Assembly (NCBI GenBank): GCA_963573385.1
Contig: CAUYLG010048102.1
Span: 1-64,000 of the forward strand
Length of the DNA stretch: 64,000 nucleotides
Source: Cacajao melanocephalus
Taxonomy: Eukaryota > Chordata > Mammalia > Primates > Pitheciidae
Reading direction: 5' to 3'
Both the position numbers and the translations under genes were made by a program. Shown piece by piece: positions 40,061 through 51,055 of the stretch (position 1 is its first letter; every line of letters starts with the position of its first letter). The notes beneath the pieces were generated by a model. That model did no database searches. It worked only from the letters and a program-made list of their open reading frames with translations, and was not told the DNA's origin.

Positions 40061-40233
40061 GAATTGGCTGGTGACCCCATCCTAGAGGTCTAAGTCCTGG
40101 CCCCAGGTTTTCATCATTTCCATCTCTTCTCCCATTCCTTCAGCTGGTGAATTGGCTGGTGACCCCATCCTAGAGGTCTGAGTCCTGGCCCCAGGTTTTC
40201 ATCATTTCCACCTCTTCTCCCATTCCTTCAGCT
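40061..40233 (+). repeat. 88-bp tandem duplication
   Basis: Copy 1 is 40061-40148 and copy 2 starts at 40149. The 85 aligned bases to 40233 differ at two sites only (40092 A versus 40180 G; 40123 T versus 40211 C). Confidence 0.97.
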
Positions 40234-40607
40234 CTAGGGTAGTGCTTCTTGAACCAACTGAACACTTTATGCTTAATAACTGTTTTTAAAGATTAAATTC
40301 TCCGTTCAAATTGCTGTGGTGTCTGCCTTCAGCCAGGATGTTGAATGATACAGTGTCTCATAAAGCTTTTTGAAATATAAGCAAGTTCATGCCTATGAAG
40401 CATGCAAATAATGCCTAGCACGTGGTAGGTGCTCAAAAGATGCTGGTTCTGACTACTGAGTGCCTATAGCACACAGGGCTGGGAAGTCGCCAGAGGCATG
40501 GGACACTGGGGCCCTCCCCTGGCACGCTCATGGTCTGTTGGGAAAAAGTGTCTACAAACAGGTCATTCGAATGTGATAATGGAAAGAGGATCAAGAAGAA
40601 ATGAGAA

Positions 40608-40900
40608 GCCAAGCATGGTGGCTCACGCCTGTAATCTCAACACTTTGGGAGGCTGAGGTGGGCAGATCACCTGAGGTCAGAAGTTCGAGACCAGCCTGGC
40701 CAACGTGGTGAAACCCCATCTCTACTAAAAATACAAAAATTAGCTGGGCGTGGTGGCAGGCGCCTACAAGCCCAGCTACTCAGGAGGCTGAGGCACGAGA
40801 AATCACTTGAACCCGGGAGGTGGAGGTTGCAGTGAGCCGAGATCGCGCCACTGCACTCCAGCCTGGGAGACAGAGCAAGACTCCGTCTCAAAAAACAAAA
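40608..40900 (+). mobile_element. Alu with TSD
   Basis: Full Alu; AAGAAGAAATG on both sides (about 40593-40603 and 40901-40911). Confidence 0.95.
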
Positions 40901-41417
40901 AAGAAGAAATGTGAGCTGAAGAATAACCAGAGAAGTATCAAATTCTTGAAGAAGATGCTTGTGCTGGAGTTTGAGGGAAACAGGGCCTGGGGCAGAGGGA
41001 AGATGGGTGGGGTGGGGTGGCTCATTTAGAACATGAGAACCCAAATGCTTTAGCTGGAACGATGTGCGGGGGTGTGGGTGGTAGTGGGGTCATGGTGTCA
41101 GGCCCTGGACCTGAGAGACCCATGCTCAGCACTCAGACCGTAGGCACTGCAGAAATTCAGGAGGAGGAATATCCGTGACTCTAGGTTTCAGAAAGATCGG
41201 TCTGATTATAACGGGGAAGATGCGAGTTGCAGGGTGGAAGACGCAAACCTGGAACCTGGGATGACAGTTATGAGTCCGTTGTAACATCTAGTCAAGAGAA
41301 AAGGCCTTGGGGACATTTGGTTGGAGAGACAAGATATGCAAGAAAAAAAAATCTGGGAAAAACAATAAAATATTTATAGACTATTAATTTGTTTATGACA
41401 CAGTCATAACAAAGTTC

Positions 41418-41696
<279 letters not shown>

Positions 41697-41789
41697 TAAT
41701 TAATTATTGATATCTGGTAGCATTCATTGTTAGTACTAAAATGATTCATTATTACTATAGAATAACCGTGAGTACTAAGACATACTTTG

Positions 41790-41965
41790 TATTAGTTTAT
41801 TTCATACTCATGACAGGCCTAAGGGGCAGCACTATTATGAACTCCATTTTACAGATGGGGAAACAGAGGCACAGACAGACTCTATAGTTTGCCTGTGGCC
41901 ACAGAAAAGTAGGCCTGGAACCTCTGAAGCCTGGCTCCAGAGTCCACCTGTTTAACTACTCACTG
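41790..41965 (-). mobile_element. MIR
   Basis: CTCCATTTTACAGATGGGGA, AGAGGCACAGACAGACTCTA and CTCCAGAGTCCACCTGTTTA. Confidence 0.85.
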
Positions 41966-42081
41966 AGCCTGCACCATGTCTGAGATCAGCACACAGGGAC
42001 CGAGAACACTGATGACTGGGCCAGGCACACGGGCTCTCCCAGCTGAGCCGCATGAGCCGAATCCTGAATGATGGGTGGAGG

Positions 42082-42147
42082 CAGCACCTACAGCATGTGC
42101 AGCACCTACAGCGTGTGCAGCACCTACAGCATCCTCAGCACCTACAG
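42082..42147 (+). repeat. 18-bp minisatellite, about 3.7 units
   Basis: Unit CAGCACCTACAGCATGTG at 42082, 42100, 42118 and a partial at 42136, with few differences. Confidence 0.95.
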
Positions 42148-42479
42148 TCTGAGTGTCCCTCGGGGACAGGGAGAGTCCAGGTGAGGGAAATCACACAGTA
42201 TCCAAAACAGCTAAGCCAGGGAAAGACCCCAAGGGGGCCGCACTATGATGGTGGCCCTGGTCATAAATGATCATATTCTCAATGTTCCTCAGCAGATACC
42301 AAGGCAAGGCTGAGCCCAGTGCAATGGCATGAATACCTGAGCACAGTCCCCAGAGAACCCTCCATGGGACACTGATGACGGGAAAGGGAAGCCTGTATTG
42401 AGTGGCCACTGCTCACGCCCTTGGCTAGGAGCCTTCTCCTGGGGGGCTCACTCATGGGTTGAACACTTCACCAGCAGTT

Positions 42480-42660
42480 TTATACTCACTGGCTACTTTT
42501 AGTCCTCACAGTGACCCTAAGAAGGCATGCAATCATAGAGAGGAAGAAACGGTAAAAAGGTGCCTTGCCTATGGCCACCTAGCTGGTAAACATGAGAACT
42601 AGGCTTCAAACATAAGCATATCTGATTCCCAAGCCCATGTTCTTTCCTCTACAGTGTGGA
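42480..42660 (-). mobile_element. MIR
   Basis: TTTTAGTCCTCACAGTGACC, GGCCACCTAGCTGGTAAAC and ATTCCCAAGCCCATGTTC. Confidence 0.8.
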
Positions 42661-42677
42661 GACAGAAGCCAAGCTTT

Positions 42678-42801
42678 TATAGAGGAAACAAAATCGCCTT
42701 TCCCTCAATAGCCCCCTGCTGCCCTTACTCTCTCCTCCTGTGGGGGTTGAGCAGTATATCAAATGTAATGGACTGTCTCCCACTCCCCCGCAAAATTCAC
42801 A
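42678..42801 (+). repeat. Source-like copy of the 45.3-kb insertion
   Basis: Aligns with 45273-45396; shares GGAAACAAAAT, TGCCCTTACTCTCTCCT and AAATGTAATGGACTGTCTCC. Its 3' part is the start of the LTR at 42764. Confidence 0.85.
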
Positions 42802-43084
42802 TGTCAAAAGCCTAATTGCCAAGGTGATGACATTAGGAGGTGGGATCTTTGAGAAGTCCTTTGGTCACAAGGGAAGAACCCCCATGTATTAGCGCCCTTA
42901 GAAGAGGGACCCCAAAGTGCTCCCTTGCTTGCTTCCACCATGTGAGGACAGATGGAAAACGTGCCAACTATGAACCGGAAAGCATACCCTCACCAGACAC
43001 CGAATCTGCCAGCACCCTAACCTTGGACTTCCCAGCCTCCAGAACTGAGAAATAAACATCCAGCAGCCAGATACGACTAAGACA
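42764..43084 (+). mobile_element. MST/MLT1-type solo LTR
   Basis: TGTAATGGACTG to GACTAAGACA; CATTAGGAGGTGGGATCTTTG, CCACCATGTGAGGACAGATG and CACCAGACACCGAATCTGCC. TG...CA ends; no clear TSD; no coding capacity. Confidence 0.9.
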
Positions 43085-43394
43085 TTGAGGGAAGGAACTG
43101 GGTGTCCACAGCTCAGTCACTTCCTCATTCCCTCCTTTGGTTGGGTTCTGTCTATGAGAGTCTACAGCAGGGTCCAGAGCTGCCATCTGAGGAGAGGACT
43201 GGAAGACCCAGCTCCCTCTGCCTCTCTGTTTTGGGAATGTGCATTAGCAATACTCATTGAAGCTGGCTGGATAAATATTGCTCTAGAAGACCAATTTTCT
43301 CTCTCATGGCATAATGAATAATGGGAAACCTATTTGGTACTAACCACATCACCCCTAACCTTCCATAACCGACAATGATAAAGTATCCAGAGAG

Positions 43395-43570
43395 AGAACT
43401 GTGGACCTCAGACCAGCCGAGGTCTGAATCCCAGCTATGCTCTTTACTTAGCTGGGATTGGACAACTCGTTTCTCTTCTTGGAAACTATTTCCTCAAGTG
43501 CAAGGAGGGGATCAGCAAGCCTGACAAAGTAGGTAAGAGAGTTAAACAAATGCCTAGTTCAGTGCTTGTA
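43395..43570 (+). mobile_element. MIR
   Basis: GTCTGAATCCCAGCTATGCT, CTGGGATTGGACAACTCG and CCTAGTTCAGTGCTTG. Confidence 0.75.
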
Positions 43571-44089
43571 TGTCGGAGTGGCTCTGCAGTGTGGGTTTCC
43601 TTCCCTCTCGAAGATGGGGCAGGGAAGGAGGAGTTCTGCCCTCCTTTCTCCTTCCTCCCAGCATCAGTCAGGAAGCAAGCACTCAGCATTCAGGTGGGTA
43701 CAGAGAATGCTGGCAGGAATGAAACTACTTGATGAGGCTTACATTTCAGGGAAGAATGAGTATGCAATATGTGGTTGTCTTCTTGTGCTGTTTGAAGGGT
43801 AGGAGAGGAAAGACTCTCCCCTGAGAACACATTCAATCTGGGCATAAGAAGATCCGTGGCCATGCATTAAAATAACTGCATGTGGGCTGGTGTCACTCAC
43901 ACCCAGTGGGGATCGTGTCTTCTCTGTGAATGATTCCGGTGCTTGCCAAGTGCTGAGCCAGCAGGAAGACCGATGGATGTGGATCTGACTGAGGAAATGT
44001 AAGCTTCCTCAACAGGGAGAAACTTAAACTAAGTGAAAAGAAGGGCTGGCCTATGGGCCCCAGACAAACAAAGCTTAATGTATTGTGCA

Positions 44090-44280
44090 CAGATCTGCCA
44101 GGTTCTTTAGAGACATGGTCTCATTAAATCCTCCAAACAAGCCCATTTGAATCCCACTGTCCACTTAATGGAGATGGTAAGTGACTTGCCTACATATCTC
44201 ACAGCTGGTAAAAGTTGCCAAGGTGACACTGGAAGCCGGCTCTAAAGCCTAAACCTGAGGCTCCTAACTACTATCCTATC
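44090..44280 (-). mobile_element. MIR
   Basis: TCATTAAATCCTCCAAACAAG, GTAAGTGACTTGCCTACATA and CTCCTAACTACTATCC. Confidence 0.75.
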
Positions 44281-44289
44281 TAGTCCTAA

Positions 44290-44415
44290 AGGGCTAAGCA
44301 TTTTACAGATGAGGAGAGTGAAATTTACAGAGAAATGAGTCCGCCCAAGATCACACAGCGAGTCTGTGCCAAGTCAGGGTTGGGACTAAGACCCAGGTCC
44401 CCTGGTGCCCCACAA
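44290..44415 (-). mobile_element. MIR fragment
   Basis: CATTTTACAGATGAGGAGAG, CCCAAGATCACACAGCGAGT. Confidence 0.75.
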
Positions 44416-44744
44416 CACGCCCCAAGCCATGTGTGAGCTCATCAAGCCTCATCCCACTCTGCATCTGTCTAGTCTGTGTATTCACAAACTAGATCTGGGT
44501 TTGTGTATTTACCACGGGCAAGTGCTGGTGTCACATTAAGAAGGAAGATGGGGAAGAGGATGGTGAGGTCACTGGCAGGCACAGGGGGTTCTGAAGAGTG
44601 CTTTGCAATGCAGCTCTCTCTGACAGTTAAGCCCATTCAAAAATCTATTAAGGTATATTCATATTTACATTTTGCACCTGAGTTTTCAATCATCAGGCCA
44701 TAGAATACTCCAGTAGCTTGTGCCAGGATCTAAATAAATAATAT

Positions 44745-44820
44745 TTAGTTTGGTGTAAAAGTAATTGCGGTTTTTGTTTTTAAAATTACAAAAACTGCAA
44801 ATACTTCTGCACCAACCTAA
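44745..44820 (+). mobile_element. MADE1 (mariner MITE), miR-548-type hairpin
   Basis: A 76-base element with near-perfect inverted halves: AAAAGTAATTGCGGTTTTTG on the left; CAAAAACTGCAAATACTTC and GCACCAACCTAA on the right. MADE1 copies are the recognised source of the miR-548 family. The left arm matches the usual 5p-type sequence, and the right arm has a few changes. Whether this copy is transcribed or processed cannot be told from sequence. Confidence 0.93.
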
Positions 44821-44881
44821 ACAGCTATCATGTATTTAATACCCATTATACATTAGAAATTAGGCTAGGGCTTTACTGTTT

Positions 44882-45175
44882 GTTTTGGAGACATGGTCTT
44901 GCTATATCACCCAGGCTGGAGTACAGTGGTGCATCTGGACTCACTGCAGCCTCAATCTACCAGACCCAAGTGATCCTCCCACCTCAGGCTCCTGAGTGGC
45001 TGGGACTACAGGCACACGCCACCACGCCCAGCTAATTTTGTTTATTTTTTGTAGAGATGAGGTCTCACTGTGTTCCCCAGGCTAGTCTCAAACTCCTGAA
45101 CTGAAGCGATCCTCACGCCTCAGTCTCCCAAAGTGCTGGGATTGCAGGAATGAGCCATTGAGTCCTGCCAGGCCA
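44882..45175 (-). mobile_element. Alu (J-like)
   Basis: GGAGACATGGTCTTGCTATA to GCCATTGAGTCCTGCC. Confidence 0.92.
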
Positions 45176-45254
45176 GGGTTTTTTATATATGTATGTATCC
45201 ATATACACATATTAGATATGAAATACATAATACCTATTATTTACTTCTCTCAAT

Positions 45255-45414
45255 TGAATGTGATCATGGGATTATAAAGGAAACAAAATAGTTCTCACCT
45301 TTCCCTCAACAGCCCCCTACTGCCCTTACTCTCTCCTGCAGGAGTTGAATAGCGTATTAAATGTAATGGACTGTCTCCATTCCCCTTCAAAATTCATGAA
45401 TGTGATCATGGGAT
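45255..45414 (+). repeat. Duplicated segment between 18-bp direct repeats
   Basis: TGAATGTGATCATGGGAT occurs exactly at 45255-45272 and 45397-45414. The 124 bases between them align with 42678-42801. Confidence 0.88.
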
Positions 45415-45422
45415 CACATTCA
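45397..45422. repeat. Palindrome, 11-bp arms, 4-base loop
   Basis: TGAATGTGATC, ATGG, then the exact reverse complement; overlaps the right-hand 18-bp direct repeat. Confidence 0.9.
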
Positions 45423-45439
45423 GTCAAAACAACACGGTA

Positions 45440-45540
45440 CAGTGGTTTCTATTATTATCTCCGTTTTATAGAGGATGAGTCTGAGCCTCAGACTAGCCCA
45501 GGGTGACTAAGTGAGTATATGTTCAAGCTTAATACAAAAT
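45440..45540 (-). mobile_element. MIR fragment
   Basis: TTATCTCCGTTTTATAGAGG, GAGCCTCAGACTAGCCCAGG. Confidence 0.6.
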
Positions 45541-45558
45541 CAGTTCTGTCTTGCTCAG

Positions 45559-45986
45559 TGTATGAGGCTTCTCTAGAGGGACAGAACTAATAGGATAGAT
45601 ATATGAAGGAATTTGTTAAGTATTAACTTACATGATCACAAGGTCCCACAATAGGCTGCCTGCAAGCTGAGGAGCAAGGAAGCCAGTCCAGGTCCCAAAA
45701 CTAAAGAACTTGGGAGTCTGATGTTCCAGGGCAGGAAGCACCCGGCACGGGTAAAGCAGGTAGGCTGGGAGGCTAGGCCAGTTTCTCCTTTTCACATTTT
45801 TCTGCCTACTTTATGTTCAATGGCAGCTGATTACACTGTGACCCCCAGATTGAGGGTGGATTTGTCTTCTCCAGTCCACTGACTCAAATGTTAATCTCTT
45901 TTGGCAACACCCTCACGGACACACCCGGGAACAATACTTTGTATCCTTCAATTTCATCAAGTTGACACTCGGTATTAACCATCACA
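45559..45986 (-). mobile_element. Solo LTR with perfect TSD
   Basis: 428 bases, TGTATGAGGCTTCTCTAGAG to TTAACCATCACA, TG...CA ends, with identical CTCAG at 45554-45558 and 45987-45991. The reverse complement holds the usual features of this LTR family (CAACTTGA, GACTGGCTTCC). Likely ERVL/MaLR class; exact family not named. No internal genes. Confidence 0.88.
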
Positions 45987-46009
45987 CTCAGAAATCATTT
46001 TCTTTCTAT

Positions 46010-46130
46010 TATATCTCATTTAGTCATTCAACATATAGTAAGATGAGCACTGATTTTGTGCCAGACACTGATCTAGGGGCTGTGAATGCAGATAGACACA
46101 CGAGGGACCATAACTCTTTCTGAAACTTAC
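46010..46130 (-). mobile_element. L2 3' end fragment
   Basis: GTCATTCAACATATAGTAAG, TTTTGTGCCAGACACTGATC. Confidence 0.65.
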
Positions 46131-46219
46131 AACTTATAAAAAGAGGAAGGTAGCACAAAACTGTCCATTTTAAATTTCAAGTATGATAACGTGCATTTAA
46201 AGAGGCTGTTGGTGATTTT

Positions 46220-46375
46220 TCCTGGGTGGGGTCACATTAAGTGCAAAGAAACCAAGACCCAGAGTGGGAAGGTGACTTACCCAGAGTCACACAGCAGAGG
46301 TAGAAGTAGAAGTGAGCTTCTGTCTCCTGGGCCACTGCTCTTTCCACGAGACCACATTCCTCACTCTGAAAATCT
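46220..46375 (-). mobile_element. MIR fragment
   Basis: GGTGACTTACCCAGAGTCAC, CTGGGCCACTGCTCTTTCC. Confidence 0.7.
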
Positions 46376-46689
46376 GTCTTAGGATCTGTGTTGCTGCTAT
46401 TTTTTATCAGTGCTTGTCTGACTCCTAAGAAATGTCATGTTCTGGTCCCTTCAGGGAAAGAATCACCCATCATTGCTGGCTTGGGGGCAGGAAGCTGGTG
46501 GTGTAGACATTTACTGACAGGCTTTCACGTCTGAGACAGAGTGACATTGGAGAATGCACCCAAAATAGATTTTTGTGAGGAGCTGATAAGTGCATGTGGA
46601 TCTACAAGGTTGGTGATGAAAATCTATAATAACTTGTTCCACTTTCTGAGGCATGTTATCACAGTTGTAATAATAATAATTATTATTAG

Positions 46690-46900
46690 CAGCTAACATA
46701 TATCAGATGCTTACTGTATGCCAGGCACTGCTCTAAAAACTTTGCTTCTAATAGCTTGTTTACTCTTTACACACACCATGAGACAAGTGATGCTCTTACT
46801 ATGTTACCTTTCAGGTGAAGAATGTTTAGTAGGTTGCCTGAAGTTACAGAGCTAGAAAGTAGGAGGATTTGAACCCAAGCAGACAGAAAACTTAGAAATC
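46690..46900 (-). mobile_element. MIR
   Basis: GCTTACTGTATGCCAGGCAC, AAGTTACAGAGCTAGAAAGT and GGATTTGAACCCAAGCAG. Confidence 0.8.
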
Positions 46901-47609
46901 TGTGTCCCCTATTTATCCCATATCTGTCATCATTAAATGACTCTGTTTACAGAAATGAACATGAGATTTACAAAAGTTGACAGGATCAGAAATGAAACCT
47001 ACTTTCCCTTTCTAATACCCATCCCTGGGATGCTAAGGGTGCAGGGGGATTTAGGATTTCCCAGATATGCAGGCTGAGCCTCCAGTCTGGCAGGAAGCAG
47101 AGCGAGGGAGAATGGAGTTTGCATGCCAGGTGGGCTGCAGGAGCTGCCAAGCATCAGGGGCCCCGGAAGTGTGATCTGATTGGATCTGAAATGCCTATAA
47201 AGGCTGAGTATACGTGCAGACTTGGAGTTAGCCTCTACTGAGCCAGAGAAAACTGACAGAAATTGATTACTGTCCAGGAAACTTAAACATCATCTGGGAA
47301 GGCAGCAGAAGTCAATGTGATTAAAGGAGACATGAGAAACTCTATCATCCATCAAGGGCACAGGAAAAAGCAGTTCAAAGGCAGAAACAAGACCTCAGTA
47401 CAAGGACAAGGCTATGGAAAGAGTTCAGCCAACACTTCAGATGCACTTAGACCCCAGAGGGTTCACAAGAGTAATTAATGGTGCAAAAGAGCAAAGAAAT
47501 CAGAGCCTATATCCAAATGCTAGGTGAGTAAGAGCATGGATCTTATCTCTTCCACATTACTGTGATAGAAGGCACTGGAAAACGGGTCTCCATCTCAACA
47601 CTCCCACAG

Positions 47610-48275
47610 AATAACACCTAGCCTGACGGTAAGCCTGCTGCAAACTGCCTCCTACTTATGATTCCAGCTCTATATCCAGGCTAAAAGGCATTCATGGTAT
47701 TTCTTAAACCTGTCTCTCATGATGCTGTGCCTTTTCATATGCTCTCCCCCTTGCTAGAATGTCCTTACTTTCTCTCTACAATGTCCTACCTTCTATCTAC
47801 CTATCTATCTATTTATTGATTTATTTTTCTGAGACAGAGTCTCACTCTTGTCGCTCAGGCTGGAGTGCAATGATGCCATCTCAGCTCACTGCAAAGTCTG
47901 CCTCCCAGGTTTAAACAATTCTCCCCTGTCAGCCTGCCCAGTAGCTGAGACTATAGGCATGAACCACCACACCTGGCTAATTTTTGTATATTTCGTAGAG
48001 ACAGGGTTTTGCCATGTTGGCCAGTCTGGTCTCAAACTCCTAACATTAAGTAATCCGCCCATTTCAGTCTCCCAAAGTGCTGGGATTACAGGCGTGAGCC
48101 ACCGTGCCTGGCCTCCTACCTTCTTTTCATACCAATGCCAGCTCATCCTTCATGGAGCTCAAATGCACATCTTCTGCAAAGCTTTCCCTGAACACTCAGA
48201 GTAGTAGGCTGCCTCCTTGCATGTCTCCGCCTACACCCCATTTTTCCTAACATTAATTTAGTTTGTAATTGCAGT
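47610..48275 (+). mobile_element. L2 split by Alu
   Basis: CTGTGCCTTTTCATATGCTC and CTTGCTAGAATGTCCTTACT before the Alu; TCATGGAGCTCAAATGCACA and AAGCTTTCCCTGAACACTC after. Confidence 0.75.
47822..48113 (-). mobile_element. Alu with TSD
   Basis: Reverse Alu; CCTACCTTCT before the (TATC)/(TTTA)-rich tail and again after it (48115-48124). Confidence 0.94.
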
Positions 48276-48799
48276 GTCCCCACCCCTGCGAATAAATCAT
48301 GATCCAAGATCTAGGCCAATCATGATGATCCAAGTCTCTGATTTCCCAGACTACCTTGCAGCCAGGGGTGACCACGTGACGTAGGAATGCCCAAAAAGTT
48401 ACACAGGGAAGCATTCCATTTCCTAATAAAAAGGTTCACATGTGGCTAGTGTCTTCTTCTGACTTTACTCATCTTTCTATAGTGAACAGAGATTTGATGA
48501 CTAGAACCAAGACAGCCATCCTGTGACCATGAGAGAGGTCAACACATGGCTCTCCTAAGAGCCAATGTCTGTCTGTCTACTCCAGAATTCTTTGGTAAGA
48601 AATTCAAACCCCCTCCTTTATTTTAAGCCACTGCAAATTAGGTATTCTGATTCTCATTGGAAGCATTCCTAATGTAACACCCTAGGCAGTTGCTAGGTCC
48701 TTCCTCAGTGCGCTGCAGGCTCTCGCAGTTCACTCTATTAGAGAACTCATGGCATGCTTCTTGTAATTATTTATTTACGCGCCGGCACCTGGCAGCACT

Positions 48800-48905
48800 G
48801 GGATGTGAATTTCAAGGCTGGCAGGGAACTCGATTTATTATTCTTTTGGAGTGCCACAGTACCTGGCACGTAGTTAGTATTCAGTAGCTGCCCTTTGGTT
48901 CAAGA
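48800..48905 (+). mobile_element. L2 3' end fragment
   Basis: CAGTACCTGGCACGTAGTTA, GTATTCAGTAGCTGCCC. Confidence 0.6.
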
Positions 48906-49184
48906 ATGGAAATCATGATGACATTCTCTATAATCCTCACATTTTGTCTATGGTAAATCAATTATAAAAGCTCTACTAATGTGGGCTTTGGAATGGAGAA
49001 ACATATTCCTCTTTTCTTTGTCTAAGGGACAAACACCTTGTCACTTTTTCTTGAAGGAGTTTAAGCTCCTGCTGTTATCCCCTTGTTTGGTATTTCATAG
49101 AGAAGGACAATATTTTCACAAGTCCTTTTCTTTGTCATCTTCTGGATTATGAGGCATGATAGAAAAGAAGGAGCAGACAAACCT

Positions 49185-49340
49185 ACAAGCCAGACCCAGC
49201 TCCAGCTCTGATCTGCACTGAGTTGCTATGTAACCTGCACTTAGTGGCCTAATATCACAGAGACAGCCCCTCATCTGTAGAAGGGGCATAACCACAGCTA
49301 CCTTGCAAAGCTGTGGTCAATATCAGGACTGATGAAATGA
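49185..49340 (+). mobile_element. MIR
   Basis: GAGTTGCTATGTAACCTGCA, CCTCATCTGTAGAAGGGGCA. Its core contains the 32-base block found again at 51468. Confidence 0.75.
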
Positions 49341-49671
49341 TGGACATGAAGGTATATTGCATGTGTTCATTCAGTTACAAAAGATATCTGGTTTAGACTT
49401 CGTGAAAGAGTCAGTCATCTTACCAATGAAGAAGGCTGGATGAAAACAGAACTTAAATGGGGGAAGGAGGAGTAAGAAACAATATTTTAAAAGAGGGACT
49501 GCAGATTGTCATACAACCTGACGGGCAAGGATAGGGAAGGTACAGAAAACTCAGCCCAAAGATAAAGCTGGACCAGGGGCAGGTTCTCCTGGGTAGACTT
49601 CAAGGAGGGACCTGAAGAGGGTACTATTCTGAAATACAAGCACTTTAAGTTGGGTTTAAAGTACTGAGCAG

Positions 49672-49768
49672 ATGGGAGGTGGAGGTTGCAGTGAGCCAAG
49701 ATGGTGCCACTGCACTCCAGCCTGGGCAACAGAGAGAGACTCTGCCTCAAAAAAAAAAAAAAAAAAAA
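49672..49768 (+). mobile_element. Alu, strongly 5'-truncated
   Basis: Only the last 75 or so bases of an Alu plus an A tail; GTACTGAGCAGA before and GTACTAGGCAGA after suggest a TSD. Confidence 0.9.
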
Positions 49769-49961
49769 GTACTAGGCAGAGATCAAGAGTGCTATTGGGC
49801 AGGGGCAAGGTATTGATCCAGTAAGACTCAGGTTCAAATTTAACGACTGCCTTTTCTGTCACCCCAAATTACCTACTATATTTGAAATTCTATTTTCCAG
49901 CCTCTTAAAAGAAAGTAATACCTGCTGCAGAGGATCAATGAAACAAAAGCGGTAACGGCAA

Positions 49962-50834
49962 TGTCGTAGCTAATTTTTTTGCGTCAACTTGACTGGATCA
50001 TGGTATGCCTAGATATTTGGCAAAACAATTATTTCTAGGTGTGTCTGTGAGGATGCTTGCAAATGGGATAAGCATCTCAATGAGTGGACTCAGCAGAGCA
50101 AATGGCTCTTCCCAGTATGGGCAGTCATCATCCAAGCCATTGACGGCCTGAATAAGAACAAAAACCAGAGGAAGGAGAAATTTGCTAATTTGCTTTTTTT
50201 TTGCCTCACTGTTTGAGCTGGGACTTCAGTCTTCTCCTCTTCCTCTTCCTCCTTTCAGACTGGGACCGCTAGGATTTGGCTGTGTCCCCACCCAAATCTC
50301 ATCTTGAATTGTAGCTCCCAGAATCTCCAAATGTTGTGGAAGGGACCTGGTGGGAGGTAATTTAATCATCAGGGCAGGTTTTTCTGATGCTGTTCGTGTG
50401 ATAGTAAGTCTCACAAGATCCGAAGGTTTTAGAAAGAGCAGTTCCCTGTACATGCCGTCTTGCCTGCTGCCATGTGACATGCCTTTGCTCCTCCTCCACC
50501 TTCTGTCATGATTGTGAGGCCTCCCTGGCTAGGTGGAACTGTGACTCCATTAAACCTCTTTTTCTTTATAAGTACCCAGTCTCAGGTACTTCCTCCTAGA
50601 AGTATGAAGATGGACTAATACAGGGACTTAACCTTCAGCTTCTTTGGTTCTCAGGCCTTCAGACTCAGACTGAATTATATCACTGGCTTTCCTGGGAATC
50701 CAACTTACAGACAGCAGATGGTGGGCCTTCTCTGTCTCCATAATCCATGGGTCAATTCTCATAATTAGTATCCTCAGACAGATACAGATCTACATACACC
50801 CTATTAGTTCTGTTCCTCTGGAGAATCTAATGTA
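49962..50834 (+). mobile_element. LTR-like element, split by THE1-type LTR
   Basis: GTCAACTTGACTGGATCATGG and TTTGGCAAAACAATTATTTC on the left; CTCAGGCCTTCAGACTCAGA and ATTAGTTCTGTTCCTCTGGA on the right. Same broad type as the 45559-45986 LTR; edges and family uncertain. Confidence 0.75.
50267..50622 (+). mobile_element. THE1/MST-type solo LTR with perfect TSD
   Basis: GGATTTGGCTGTGTCCCCAC to GATGGACTAATACA, 356 bases, flanked by identical GGGAC at 50262-50266 and 50623-50627. The first base pair of the LTR has decayed. Confidence 0.94.
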
Positions 50835-50984
50835 GGAGTCCACCATGGAGCCTGGAGCAGATCTGTGCTCAGGGCAAGTGATGTGAATCAAGTCTGTGGA
50901 ATATACACACTCCATTCCCGCATGATCTCTCTGAGAAAGGCTCAGTACTAGCTAAAGTGACACTGTTCAACAACCTGGACTGCT

Positions 50985-51055
50985 GGATCCTTGAACGTAA
51001 GAGCTGTGTTCTATCCAACTTTGTATGCAGAAGGAGACTTAGTCAATGTTTGCTG
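50985..51055 (+). mobile_element. L2 3' end fragment
   Basis: GATCCTTGAACGTAAGAGCTG, AGTCAATGTTTGCTGATGG. Confidence 0.5.

Noticed and set aside
42082..42147. CRISPR-like spacing
   Set aside because: Contiguous tandem repeat with no spacers, in a vertebrate genome.
42052..42270. Open frame with His-Leu-Gln repeats
   Set aside because: Merely the 18-bp minisatellite read in frame.
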